A stretch of 64,000 bases of DNA from Durusdinium trenchii (Eukaryota; Sar; Dinophyceae; Suessiales; Symbiodiniaceae). Positions 35,051 to 46,916 of this stretch are shown here, piece by piece. Position numbers and translations under genes: made by a program. How positions within the stretch are numbered: the stretch's first letter is position 1; every line of letters starts with the position of its first letter. The notes under the pieces were generated by a model. The model was not told where the DNA came from. It saw only the letters and a program-made list of their open reading frames with translations, and did not search any database. The stretch is from the NCBI GenBank assembly GCA_963970005.1, contig CAXAMN010005280.1, positions 237,328 to 301,327 of the forward strand, written 5' to 3'.

Positions 35051-35377
35051 TCAGTAAGCCCTAGGGCTTCCTGCGGAGCGTGAAAGTCGAAAAATAGATG
35101 TCGGTTCATTTTTGAACGAATCACTTCGCATTTGGATGATTCGCCTGCTTCGCTGCTGCATCTGCTTTGCGGGCCTATTGGACAAACCGGATGAAAGGCT
35201 AGCTGCTCGAGCTCTTCGAGCACGCCTTTTTCCTCTCTTTACGGATCTGGACGGCTTTCTCTCTGTTTGCCTGCCAAGCCGTCTCAATAACTTTGAGTGG
35301 CAAGTAAAATACCCTTGCCGGGCAACCTTCTTCTTTGCATCTTTCCTGAGAAACTGATTGGTCACCAGCCTACCCAT
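35051..35377 (-). CDS. Three-exon basic host protein (3' end)
   Basis: The exon ending at 35327 codes KDAKKK. It starts either after TTCTCAG at 35345 or further up, where ATG at 35377 gives MGRLVTNQFLRKDAKKK. Next come 35270-35226 (15 codons, ANREKAVQIRKERKK) and 35164-35051 (begins QMQQRSRRIIQMRSDSFKNE, ends at a stop). Introns are 56 nt (GT-AG) and 61 nt (GC-AG), both between codons. The product is short and strongly basic, which would suit a nucleic-acid-binding or nucleolar tail. That is inference. Family not recognised. Confidence 0.45.
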   Translation of the reverse strand: MGRLVTNQFLRKDAKKKVARQGYFTCHSKLLRRLGRQTERKPSRSVKRGKRRARRARAASLSSGLSNRPAKQMQQRSRRIIQMRSDSFKNEPTSIFRLSRSAGSPRAY

Positions 35378-35379
35378 TC

Positions 35380-37900
35380 CAAGACCCAGAGTTCACAACA
35401 TGCCAAAACTATCCAAAACCGATGAACCTCAACACAGGATTTCTAACACAACCAGCTGCAACTTGAAGAGCGCACAGCGGGCAGGGCAGTGTCAAGTGCA
35501 CCCAAATGCGTGTGAGCCACCAGAAGCTATGGGGGCAGTCGTGGCATTGAGCGATCTCTAGCCTTCTCTCAATGACAATTATAATGAACCTACAACTTCC
35601 CAAATGGAACGAGCTATACACAAGTCTTAAATCGAGGCTACGTCACGTCCACCTTCTTTCTCCCCCAGTCTTGCACACAAGTGTTGCACGCACAGGCTTC
35701 ATTTTGGAGTTTGCCGTCACATTTCGCCACAGCAAGTGAGGGTGGAGGATGGTGTAAGGAATGAATCGAAGGGACAAAGGGTTCCCGTGTGGCGTTGGAT
35801 GACGGCCGAGGCTACAAAATTGTGCAAAAATTGTGACAACTGTTTGCTGACTGTTACAGGTAATACGACAAACCCAAACTGTATATGTATAACATGTATA
35901 TGTATGTGTAAATATTAGTATATATACGAGTACTTGTAACTTGTACAATCTTGTACCGATACTGTATGAACAATGTATAAACGCATGATTGGGAATGCGT
36001 GTCAAACAACGAAATCAAGGCGGCCACTTGGTGGCAAACATCATGACAGCTTGCGACAGGGGTCTGTTCCAATTGGTCGATCCATGACTCATCCAAAGGC
36101 TCCTCCACCTTCCGGGACAAACTTGTTCGCACAGGCAATGCAAGGTAGCAAAAACTGGAGATCCTTTGTTTTGACCGCTGCACTTCATTATATAAACCGG
36201 TCCTCCTTCTCTGGTTGAGCCTTAGCATAAAATATGGAGATTCTTGGATCATGTCTTCGAATTCCGTGAGACTCTGGCGGCTTTCTCTGCAGCCTCCCTG
36301 GCTGCAGCTTCCTCAAAAGGCACTGGCTGGAACACAAATGAACCAAAGCTCACCGCCACCTCGCCTTCCGCAGCTGAAGTCGCTTCCTACACCCGACACA
36401 ATCAGTCGCTCAACCCCCGAGTCCCCCCCAATCAGTTTGCTTGAACTTCACCCCTCAGAATCTGTCCTGGCGCGCTCCTGCGAAGGGGCAAGAGGTACCT
36501 AGTGGTCAACAGTGCAAAACCGAGTTGCTCGTCAATCTGCAATCACTGAGATGCGCACCGCTGGAGATGGTTTTGTATGCCGCACAGCTGCCAAGCCAGG
36601 TCCGACGAGATTCCTTCGTTGTTTTCTCCCTTTCTGCTGGCTTGGCTTAGCTGCAGATCTAACACCAAACGTTAAAACTGAATCCCAGGATCATCATCAG
36701 TTCAGTCGGCAATTCAATAGCATCTCCCGCAAGGTGTGAGCCACCACCTCGCCAGTGCTATGGAAGCGCTTGATTTGCACATAGGTCATTCTGCAAGTGC
36801 AATTGCGCCAGGTCTGAGTTTGCATCCATAGCTCATAGTGAGCGGATCCCAGTGCCTGATTGTTTCACGACAAGGCTGTCGAGTGGAGGTTTTGGCCAAC
36901 TTTATCGATTGCAGCCAAAGCAACAAATCGTCAGGCACATGGCCTTCAGAGGCCTTGCGTAGTGAACAAAATGTAAATGAAAGATCAATCTGCACGTAGC
37001 GGTGTAACATGCACGGTGTACGCCCAAAAGTTTTGTGACTTACAAGAAGAATGATGAAGAAATGTGCAAAGGTCTAAAGCGGGATGAATTATATATATAT
37101 ATATACTGTGCTTCCATATTTGTTTGTTTCCCCAAGCTGCGCAGCCAGCAAACCCTTGCCTCAATAATCTGCGCCTCAGCATGCAACCCGCAGTCGGCCG
37201 CGCAAAGCTAACATGGGAAACTGAAACAGTGTCAAAAACACAAATCGACAAACCGAATCAAACCGAGCGACTGCCGCTTTCATGAATGGACTTGGTTTGT
37301 ACGCAGGCGCATCCGCCTGCTCCTGTCGAGAAGCATGGCTTACCAGGGCTATCAGAAAAGCCACTGAGTTATGTTCCGTTTTGTTTGACTTTCCTGTGCG
37401 TATCACGCCAGAATTGGCAACGTAACACCCTCTCCTCATGAGCACAAGCTTCTGGTTTGGCCATCTCGCACAACCACACAACTTCTCCTGCCAGCAATGC
37501 TGGTCAAGTCAGGCAGGCTCTCATAGCCAGGAGTTTTGTTACATGTGCCATCGTAGAAGTAGCCATCACAAACTAGGTCGGTGACTTAGAGCAAAATATG
37601 CAACAAGGTCATCAACTCCAAATATTTAACGAGGAGCAACACCAGCAGCAAAGCCAGAACGAACAGGCCATCGGGAAGGCCTTGAGCCAAAGTCCCACAG
37701 TGTAAGCAACACCGTTGTTGTTGTTGTTGTTGTTTGATTCATTGAGGGGCTCCTGCGGCTCCTTGGTGGGGGAAAAATATTCGGTGTCGCATCCTCTTGT
37801 TCACTGGCCCACAATCAACATACCACACGTCTTGCAATGATATTGCCCCGGCCATCAAACGCCAACGGAATGCCACTCCTTGAAGCTGCACACCCCAAAC
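35380..37900. other. No firmly supported gene; short tracts
   Basis: There is an (AT)n tract at about 37088-37105 and a (TTG)n tract at 37714-37734. A plus-strand open stretch 36244-36444 reads like protein (TLAAFSAASLAAASSKGTGW) but has no start or splice evidence. Confidence 0.4.
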
Positions 37901-37919
37901 ACTGTATGAGTTGCAAGAT

Positions 37920-38340
37920 TTGGAAAAAAACGGAAGGATGCTACGCCTACGTCGCTGCACAAGTCTAGACTCATACGACGCTCAGTCTCATTGGTGACTT
38001 GCCCTATCCTCAAGATGAGATTGGTTCTTCGGCTCTCCATGAGTTTATTCTTCGCACACTGATTGACCAAATCTCGTGACATTGATGCTGCTTTTTGTGC
38101 TCTTCCTGAAGGCCCAATGCATCACCTTCCTTCCTGTAATCCCATGGATTTCTCCCCAACCGGCCCACCACGTTCTGTGGTTCCTCTATATACGGTATAC
38201 GTTTGTTTCCGTCACTTGCCCTTTTACATGACACCTTCGATGTCACAATGTCTACCTGGCCGTTCAGAACCTGCACCTTGTCCTGTTCAATACGCTTCCT
38301 CATCTTCACCCCCAACATCACCTTCACATCCACCGCCAAG
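37920..38340 (-). CDS. Predicted host exon region
   Basis: Two minus-strand open blocks look coding. 38335-38200 reads AVDVKVMLGVKMRKRIEQDK and on. 38110-37940 reads in another frame MSRDLVNQCAKNKLMESRRT, then QVTNETERRMSLDL. A splice between them is likely (candidate AG at CCTTCAG near 38110), but donors could not be fixed. Basic, helix-forming composition like the other minus-strand exons. Family not recognised. Confidence 0.3.
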
Positions 38341-38541
38341 TTTGTGCCCTGGTCGCCTACATAGCGCTTCCATTAGGTCAACTCATTGTATGCCCTACCT
38401 AGCCTACTCGGTTTACTGGATGCCAACAGTGCTCCTCACGCCATCTCCTCCGAGGAAAAGGACGCGCTTTGGTGCAAGACCATTGACTTCAATTTCACTT
38501 CAATTCTCAGAACTTCACAGGCTGTGCAATGTGCTTCCCTC

Positions 38542-38573
38542 CTCCCTGTCCTCCCTGTCCTCCCTGTCCTCCC
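38542..38573. repeat. 9-bp tandem repeat CTCCCTGTC
   Basis: Three and a half units. On the minus strand it would encode RED repeats (REDREDREDREE), which fits an RE/RD-rich nuclear protein, though no exon borders are clear. Confidence 0.8.
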
Positions 38574-38899
38574 TTCCTCTTCTTCTTCCTTCATCCACTC
38601 GTCTGTCACACCTTGTATATTCTTTGCGCATTGCTTTGCCTCGTCCGCCTCTGCTCAACATGTTGCTGGAAACGGCGCTCTTTCCCCCTTCTGCGCCTTC
38701 TTTTTTGGACTTCATATCTAGCTATCTACGAATAAAACTTGGATTCCTGATCTTGGATTGGCTCATCCTGCGCTTGTTGAACATTCCTCTACTGCGGGAC
38801 CTGATTCTATCTGTCATCCTCCCGTTGGACGGGTTGTGTGGGCAATCAGACACCACGGTTCCTTCGACTCCCTCATACATTTAGCATGTCAGCTCCAGT

Positions 38900-41060
38900 C
38901 TCTTGACTAACCCTGCACAATCCGGTTCACTTCTTCCTGGCCAAGGGCGAAGGACTTGCAGGGATCTTGCTCCGGATCCCAACTCGAGCACCCCTCCAGC
39001 ATGTGCTCTGACGTCATCAGCTTTACTCGCTCAACTCCTCCGGCACGGGGCCGGGCTGCTTCTTCTCCACCTGTCACTTTGCGCTCTCGCTCACCTTCAC
39101 CAGCTCGCCCACCTCCTCCTCTCTGAACGTTTGTACAGAGCCCGTGTACATGTTTACATCTTATTACCTCTTTGGATCAAATGATTGATCCAAAGAGCCC
39201 TATTGTGCACGAGTACTGAACCTCACTGGTTCGTTGGCATTGTACAATACTGACCTACTAGTAGTAGGGGACGCCAGGGGGGTAAGTGAGGCTGGCATCA
39301 ACGAAGACCTTCACTGTTTCCTGTGATATGTACTCCGGACACGGAGCACACTTGAGTACACATACCTCCGCAAAGGTGATCGGTGATGACTGACAATTCC
39401 CCACTTGGTCCATCTTGGTCCCGTGCATAAGTAGAACAAACATGATTGCTTGCGTTTGCAACAACTCATTGACTGATGCGAAACCACGAATCAAATCTTT
39501 TCAAGTCTACATAGGCCTTCATGACTAACGCAAACATGTTTTATCTCCACTTTGCAGCTCCAAGGACAGGATGTGCTTGCAACCGCCTGCCAGGGCAGGG
39601 CGGCAAAACAAGCACTGGCAGAATCTCACAAACCATTTTTGTGGGTCTCTCTTAACTTCAGTGCAACCCTGTGACTGAAAACAACATCATTACCTTACGA
39701 CTGCCTGCTAACTTGCACCAGGCCCACTTCTAGAATGCAAAGTGTGCATGTCTTTTGCGAAGTGCCCCAGAAAATCCCAGGAGCCTGTGAAGAGACCATC
39801 ACAAAGCGCAGCATCCAACCTGCGGACATTTTTTGAGGTACGTGCAGTACGGTTGTGCGCGGCTATTGCATGGTCAAATTTGTGAGCTTCCTATCGCTTC
39901 TCAATGTGCTGGAACTACCGTTTTTCTGTCCCCTATCGTTTGCCAGGGCTTGGGGCATGACAGCACATGAATGAAACACTCTTATGCAATTGTGATAATC
40001 ACTGATTTTGAAGACACTTTATATTATGCCAGACTGCGAATCCTTGCAACTCCGGCACCGGGACAAGGTAGCTGCGTTCATACTGCAACTATGTTGCACA
40101 GTAAGTAGTAGCTCATTGAAAGCCAAACCCTGCCAATCATTTCTTCCCTGCCTGTCTGCAAAAATATGAGACCACCATTGGCACTACCAACCTGCAAGAC
40201 GTTTGTGGCTAGCTTCCAAAAATGTGAGGCTCACCACCACTGGAGCAATCTTCATCCAAATCCATCATACAGTAGCTGAGGATATCCATGGGCATGAGCT
40301 AGCACAGCAGCTTGATCTCACATAAATCTTGCTCCCCTGGGAGGGGCAGCGGTTGCCATTCCCATGTCTAACAAGCCTGGCGTGGCTAAGAAGCCACAAC
40401 AGTCTAGTGAGCAAATGAATCAGACCCGGACCGGAGCACAAACCTTATGCCTTATGCCATCTTGTGCCTATGCCAAAATCTGACCAAAAGGCCATAGAGA
40501 GACTAGGGACAGTGACGAGAATCGGGGACCCCCAAAATGCATCATGAGCAGGAGCTAAAACTACAACCACAACAACCATGTGACCATGTCTGCAGTCTCG
40601 ATATTCTCCAACCAATTACCTTTCAAAGCACAAAAACAATGAAATGTCTCCTTCCATCTCCTTCCTCCAAATGTCGTCACAACTTGCTTCAGTGACTCAA
40701 GTACCCTTGACCCTTTTGCTCGACGTCTCTAGCGACTCTAGGGTCTTGACAGCTGCAGTTGGCCTGAGGTCCGTCAAGCCATGTGCTCTTCAGTACACTA
40801 GTTTCAAGAATCGCAGAGCGGTCCGGACTTCAATTTGCTTAATTTTTCATGCGCTTGCGTCATTAGCATAACAAGCCAGCCAACGCATGCTTCGCACAGA
40901 CGTTGCAGCGGGCATCGGAATAAAACGTGCACCTTCTGTCCACAAGCCCCCATCTTACACTGAGCGCTGCCAAGATGGAAGCATCCCAGCATTTAAAGAC
41001 ACGGCGTAGGGCGTCTGAGGGCCAAACGGAGCCAAAGTCATATTTGGGCCAGGCAAAGGC
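38900..41060. other. No supported gene
   Basis: Only short unconnected frames. No repeats or motifs of note. Confidence 0.55.
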
Positions 41061-41064
41061 GCAG

Positions 41065-41517
41065 TCAGTGGCTCCAAGATCTGTTCCGAATCGTTAGGCA
41101 CGAAGCCAAGGAATTCATTGTTTGAACCTCCAGACCGGTTACCGGACTCAGTGGGGGAGTTGTGGCGTTTTCTGAACAAGTTGCCCACACATCGCTTATA
41201 GGAGAGCGCGAACGGAGTGAAACGCCTATTGAATCATGTTCTGGGCACATTGATGCCCGCCTAGTTTCAATTTCAGCTGCACGGCGTCGAATTTCATCCA
41301 CGCGGCTTCTTCCATTCTTGTCAACAGCTTGCGCTGCTTCACCGCTCCTTGTTCTTGAAGCTTGGAAAGGTTCAGCGCCGGGAAATGTTCGAGCCGGATA
41401 GGTGCTCCCAATGACTCTCGACTCTGTGCTTGGACATGGCCCACAGTTGCCAAGTAGATTCCTTCTTGGAGAATGTTCTTGGATGTCATGAAAGCCTTGG
41501 CTCAAGTATGCAAGCAC
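41065..41517 (-). CDS. Possible 3' exon of the gene at 41573-42106
   Basis: The minus-strand frame contains SRVDEIRRRAAEIETRRASM and a Ser/Thr/Pro-rich tail ending in a stop at 41065. A second minus frame over 41226-41489 is also open and protein-like, so the correct frame is uncertain. A GC donor (GACAGG/GCCAGA near 41595) and an AG near 41550 would allow an intron to the upstream ORF. Confidence 0.28.
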   Translation of the reverse strand: MLAYLSQGFHDIQEHSPRRNLLGNCGPCPSTESRVIGSTYPARTFPGAEPFQASRTRSGEAAQAVDKNGRSRVDEIRRRAAEIETRRASMCPEHDSIGVSLRSRSPISDVWATCSENATTPPLSPVTGLEVQTMNSLASCLTIRNRSWSH

Positions 41518-41572
41518 CCCAAGTCATAAGCTGCATGTTTCTGCTTAGGCTACGTATAACATTGGGAACCCA

Positions 41573-42106
41573 CTAAAAAAATTGCAAAGTTCTGGCCCTG
41601 TCACGCAGTCTAGACCTCAATTTTGCGGCCGGCCCGTCCAACAACATCACTTGAACGTTCGCACTGCCAGTCTCACAAGCAACATGCTTTTCCAACGACA
41701 CGGCCGGAGATTTTGCCAGAACTTCTTCAGCATCTGGCGAAGTACGGCGAGGGCTGGCACTGTGGCTGGCATCATGGGTGGGCGAAGTCTTCTTCAAGCC
41801 AACCCAACTCTCTGCTTGTCCTTCTGTGAATATTTGTTGCAAGCATTTCATCAAATCACTGTGGCGATTCTGGAAACAGCGCAGCTTCGCCGTGGACTGT
41901 TTTTTCAGGTGCACGGCTGTCACGGCATCGTGGTCTTTGTTTGTGCCGTATGTCGGAGCAGGTGCAGCCTTTGTTGAACTAAATGACCTCAGCCTCTCGA
42001 CTGTTCCTTCGTGCAGTTGCTCAAGGCTTGCGCAACGCTCCGCCAGGATGGCAAGGCTTCCTCGCAACTCAGATATCCGCAGCTGACAAGCTTGAATCTG
42101 CGACAT
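41573..42106 (-). CDS. Unrecognised coiled-coil host protein or long exon
   Basis: A 177-codon frame with regular protein composition. Residues 3-45 form heptads (QLRISELRGSLAILAERCAS, then LEQLHEGTVERLRSF). A middle region is polar, and the end is basic (AAKLRSRLRDRARTL). It begins at a start-like codon directly after a possible AG, so it may be an exon. No family was recognised. Confidence 0.4.
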   Translation of the reverse strand: MSQIQACQLRISELRGSLAILAERCASLEQLHEGTVERLRSFSSTKAAPAPTYGTNKDHDAVTAVHLKKQSTAKLRCFQNRHSDLMKCLQQIFTEGQAESWVGLKKTSPTHDASHSASPRRTSPDAEEVLAKSPAVSLEKHVACETGSANVQVMLLDGPAAKLRSRLRDRARTLQFF

Positions 42107-42615
42107 GGAACTCGCGACTGAGGCAGTTCACCGCATTTGTGGGTAGACATGTACCAACAAATGGTACTATGATGTACTGTGGTATTTACGATGGCATGAT
42201 GGGGAGCAATGAGTTTGCATTCCGAAACTGCTTGAAGACATGCATTCTATTAGTCAAATGCTTCAATGCGGTTTCTACTTGTTCAATGGTTGTGTGAATG
42301 CATTCTCGCAGCCAAACTTGCGTAGTTCAATCCGCACCACCTGCGACCACCCTGCCCTCATGCAGTTCTTTTGTGCCGCCCCCTGAGCAGCGCGCAGGCA
42401 TCCATGGCCAGTTGAGTCAAAGGAGGCCGCCCGTCCCCCTTCACCTCTTGAAAGAGCGAATGTTTGGCAGTGCTTTCCTACTTAGGGCCTGCAGTGTTTA
42501 GGTTGCATCTCTTGGCCGTCACAGGAATCGCATGTGAGTCCAAATTACTGTGAAAATGCATTCCTGCTCTGCCCGGCAGTCAAGAAATGATGTCTGCATT
42601 GAGGGCGCAAGGGGT

Positions 42616-42656
42616 GTGTGTGTGTGTGTCGTGTGTGTCTATATATATATATACAT
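42616..42656. repeat. (TG)n and (AT)n microsatellites
   Basis: A TGTGTG run is followed by TATATATATATATA. Confidence 0.9.
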
Positions 42657-43315
42657 ACACATTCTAGCCATCTGTATATGCCTTTCGATGTTTTTCTATA
42701 TCTGTGTGTCCTGTGTGATTGCAATGTTCTGGGTCACCACTTACGCCACCATATGGAATTCAGAGTCGACGTGGCACAATCAAGCGATGGGAAACCCACA
42801 CAATGATCTTTAGACTGCTCAGACGGGTGGTCGAAAAGCCTGCTGTATCTTCCCGCGTGTGCTGCCATCTCAGCACCGTCAATCACATGCAGATCCCAAG
42901 GATCTTCAACCTATGCACAGAAGAGCAACTGCGCTGACTCTTTTTGCCCGCCAGCTGGGAAGCAGTTGACACGCAATGCGTTGCAGAGTCGGACCCTTCA
43001 AAAGACGGAGTCGAGCCAGCGAGCGACCTCGGGGTTCAACACAAAGAACCTACAGCCCGCTTAGGGGGAAAAAAATTCCTGGTTTCTCTTGTGCTCAAGT
43101 GTCACAGAACAACCCAGTGCGCCAAAGAGACGATGAAGAACACCGGTGGAAAGCAGCAGGCCAATGCAGCAGATTTGCGGCCTTCATCTCCTGCACGCTG
43201 TGCAACTTTGAGCGACTGGCAATCCCCAACGAAGCCGCGTCCAAAAGCATGCACATGCATGCAGGTTTGGACCCCACCTTCGTTTCGACGACAGTTACAC
43301 ACTTTGGCAACTCAA

Positions 43316-43445
43316 CACGCACGATCTCGGCAAAGGGTTCATCCGGCACACCGCATCGCATGTCACCTCGTGCTTAAGCATCCGACACGCACGACCTCCG
43401 CAAAGAGTTCACTGCGCTCACCCCAAATTCGCGCTTCACTTCATG
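43316..43445. repeat. Imperfect 70-bp tandem duplication
   Basis: ACACGCACGATCTCGGCAAAGGGTTCA at about 43316 recurs about 70 bp later as ACACGCACGACCTCCGCAAAGAGTTCA. The second halves have diverged more. It lies just upstream of the copia RT fragment. Confidence 0.5.
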
Positions 43446-43498
43446 TTTGAACGACCTCTTCATCGTCACAACCAGCATTACAACCGCCTAGCGCGACA

Positions 43499-44725
43499 AT
43501 GGTACTGCCGATACCTACCGAAGCAGCAGACAGTGATGCTGAGACAATACCCGGTGATCCGACACTTGTTCCTAAACCTATAGAAGAAGAAGAACCCGTC
43601 ACCGGAGAAGAAGATGAAGAAGACAATGAGACAGATTCAGAGACATTTGACCCCGATGCTCTGTACATTGACGAGACACAATGGTCATACCTGACCGCTG
43701 AGCACAAGCTTTGTTCCAACACAGCGTCTTTCTCAGTGCCTAGGTATATTGATTCAGTCCCAGTCAATGTTCGCACCGTTGAATCAACGTTTGTTTATGC
43801 AGGTGATGGCCACTACATTGACTTACATGCTAAACCGAACTACCGGTTTTCGCACCGGTCGCGCGCGAAGGATAAGTCAGACATTGAAGAAAGTGTATTC
43901 CGGACTTGGTGAGGAAGACAAGGCATACTTGACTTTGTTTCAATCCACTGATGACAAGTTCGCCTGCTTGGTAGGAAAGAAGCGCAAGGAAGCAACACAA
44001 CAAGAGAAACGTGAACTTGCCAAGCAATTCCTAGAAGCCAAGATGGCGGAAACGCAATCGTGGATCGACAATGATGTCTATGATCTTGTTGACACAAGAA
44101 AGATGCAAGTCCGCAACTTTGTATCCGGAAGATGGGCTTTGACCCTGAAGCGCGACAAGGACGGTAAGTTCTTGAAGCGTAACGCCCGATGGGCTCTTAG
44201 AGGATTTGAAGACAAGCAGAAACAGCAACAACAGACAGACAGATTCGCCTGCAGCTTCTAGATCTGGTTTTCGTTGCGTAACCCAGGTAGCTGCTAATCG
44301 TCGTTGGTCACTGTTTCACATGGGCTTGAAGACAGCGTTCCTGCAAGGAGAGGCATTTGATGAATCTCGTGATGTCATTTGCCAGATTCCGTCAGAACTA
44401 GGATATCCTCCATATATGGCCGCTCGACTTAAGAAGCCGGGATATGGTCTCAATGATGCACCCCGTAAATGGTGGAACGCAGTTGATAAGTCACTCACCA
44501 GTTACGGCCTAGTTCCGACTCGTGCAGACCGCTGTACTTACACCCTCTACGGATCACAACAGACAAAGGCACGCACTAGCGGTATCAAGGAGAACAGAAA
44601 CAGAATGTCAGATGGACTGGCAACCCTTGACGCTGCACTTGAATATCTTATGGATCCCATTGCACGCAACAATGCAAATGGACGAGAAGTCCAAGGTTTC
44701 GTTTGTTTACACGTCGATGACTTAG
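43499..44725 (+). pseudogene. Ty1/copia RT fragment, frame-broken
   Basis: It starts in an acidic linker (EEEEPVTGEEDEEDNETDSE), then STFVYAGDGHYIDL. RT follows: WIDNDVYDLVDTRKMQVRNF, SGRWALTLKRDKDGKF, LKTAFLQGEAFDE (motif A), and LNDAPRKWWNAVDKSLTSYG. It stops right at CLHVDDL (motif C). Frameshifts lie near 43880 and 44245. It matches the RT of the element at 58.6 kb residue for residue in layout but has only about 53 residues between CTYTLY and the VDD motif. After 44725 the sequence is unrelated (minus-strand integrase-end DNA). Confidence 0.7.
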
Positions 44726-44728
44726 GTC

Positions 44729-46461
44729 TCCCGATCCGCGAGCAACATCCGGTGCTTCGACGAGCGCTTCTGGGAGTTGGGGTGGTTCATCCGGTTCATA
44801 CCCATGTTCAATAACAAGATCCATGACATCCTGATCAACAAGCTCATCAACACTGGCAGCCCTAACGCCATCTATCAATCGAAGGTGGTTGCTTGATATT
44901 GTAAGTCCCGGGCACAACCCTTCACGAATCATGTTGCACCTACCTTTGCAGGGAAAATGCAATCCGATGTCAGGCACAGCAATCTGGTGAACCCTCAGTG
45001 GTTGTATCTCTGCAGCGAAGTCCGACTCCATGACGTCCTTCAGCGGAAGCACTACGAACTCCTTCCTCCACACAATCGGGTTGAATGGCATATCCCAGAA
45101 AGACTCCGGGATTGGACGTCGGCTCGAACCTGAGAGAAGACTTGACCTTGCTCGTCGGACCGATCCAGTAATCAACCCTCAACCCAAAAGGAACTAAAGG
45201 GCCTTTGAATTTCTCACTGAATCGTTGCGACCAAGGCGAACTACCCTCCCGGGCGTCGACAATGTTTTTGGCCACGCGCGCATGTCTGCGGCATGCGCCC
45301 AGCACAGTATTGGTGGTGGAGGCCTGCTTGCTCTAGGTTTACTCGAGCGCCGTCGATGACTGATCGAATGGACCTCTCGGCTACCGCATTGGTCTTACAC
45401 ACGTACTACGCGTAGCTGGTTGCGATGAGCTCCGGTGAGTTGTCAGAGTAAAAGATTCCAACCTCATCGGTCGACTTGATGAAATGTTTAAATCCTGCAA
45501 CGCACTCCCAAGTTGAGCGTCTTGCGGAAGGGTGTACATACCTGAAGTCTGTTGCAACATCTTTTACAACCAGCGCTACTCGGGCTCCATCAATGTCTAT
45601 CTCTTCATCGTCCCGGAGAATGACATGGTCGGCAGTCAGGCGCTGTCCAAACCTGTCAGCCTCGACTTGTGTGCATCCACCTTTACTGTAGGAAGGTCTT
45701 TTGGTCATCTTGGCTCTAGACTCTAGAGCATGCCTGGCAAAAGGGGTTCTTTGGAGTATGGGTCAACAAATGCTGAATTGACTGAGCTTCTTCCTTCAAA
45801 GCAATCGTTCCCCGGCCGCGCTTGGGATCCAATGGCTTCTCAACCAAGCGATCATCCGATGGTTCTGGCTCCTCCTCAACGGGATCCTCACCAATCGGGT
45901 TGTCTTCATCATCCTCGACCTCAACAGCCTCTTCAGCCGGAGTTGCAGGAATTGGAACCATGGGTCGTGGTCCCCCTGGCCGGTTTGTCTTCCCATAAGG
46001 TTGACCTATGGCGGAACACCAGTTGATGACGGCAAGTATGGAACGTAATCATCAACCTCAAGTTTCACCTTTGTACCATCAGGTTTCTTGAAATAGGGCC
46101 TACTAAACGCGGGCCAATGGAAGCTCCATCCGGCATCAATACAGCGTTGTCCAACCGACACGACGGCTGGGCTGCCATCGAGAACATGAGGTCTAATATC
46201 TGCGCCCAAAATAGGAGCATTGACCTTTGCTTGATCGGTGGCCTGAAACACACCGTTGGCAGTAAGAAGACTCGCTGGATTCGAAGATTGGGAAACTTCG
46301 TCCGAGTGAAGCATGCGCCTAGATACAAGATCATGTGCACTACCCGTGTCAGCAATCCATGCAATCTCAGTAGCAGGGACTGAAGTTGATGATCTCACCC
46401 CAAAACACAACGTCGGAGTTGCAAAGGTACGAACATGCTGCAGGCAATGAACAAAGCTCAT
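44729..46461 (-). pseudogene. copia protease and integrase, broken
   Basis: The protease motif WIADTGSAHDLV is at about 46350. The pre-integrase zinc site reads THTPKNPFCQAC (about 45735). The integrase has ADHVILRDDEEIDIDG (first Asp, about 45640), FYSDNSPELI (second Asp, about 45440), and KTNAVAERSIRSVIDGA (Glu, about 45380) in a broken frame. The C-terminal GLRVDYWIGPTSKVKSSLRF and NPGVFLGYAIQP (about 45190-45110) are typical of the post-integrase region of this lineage. At least four frame changes occur. Confidence 0.65.
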
Positions 46462-46916
46462 TCCTGACGGCGTTCTGCAGGTGAGAGGCTGCTATAGTAG
46501 CGTCTTCAGTAGCGACACGAACGGCTTCTGCATACTCAGGACGATCAGGTGTAAACCGTTTCCTCTTCTTCTTTGGACGGGATTGGACTGCCCTCCAACT
46601 GGGGGAAGACTCAACAGCATGGGTGAACACACGTGGACAATCGTCAAAACGAATCTGTTGCTTTACAAAACTGTCAATGTTTTCTGCGTTGTCAAAATCG
46701 GTGCACATAGTCTGTGATGAGGAGAGGACCGGCATGGCCACGCTTCCCAGCTGGCGAGTGATGGGGACGCAGGATCCTTGAGAGACCACTGCGGCCATGA
46801 CCATCGCACGCAGGAGGCAGACAGCTGCCGGCGCGGTCGAAGAAGAAGACTTTCCACCTTTCTTCCGCTGGCTTTCAGAGCCAGTGGAAGCATCGAAGCA
46901 TGATGATCCACAAGAG

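Noticed and set aside
36244..36444. Plus-strand Ala/Ser-rich ORF that reads like protein
   Set aside because: No ATG at the frame start, no convincing splice sites, and opposite strand to all nearby exons.
38063..38884. Plus-strand 273-codon ORF
   Set aside because: Ser/Leu/Pro-rich low-complexity reading, the kind made opposite a Lys/Arg/Glu-rich coding strand. The minus strand is the likelier coding side.
41490..41503. CCTTGGCTCAAG, similar to the 3' end of the dinoflagellate spliced leader
   Set aside because: Only about 10-11 bases match, which is expected by chance at this window size, and it is antisense to the nearby ORFs.
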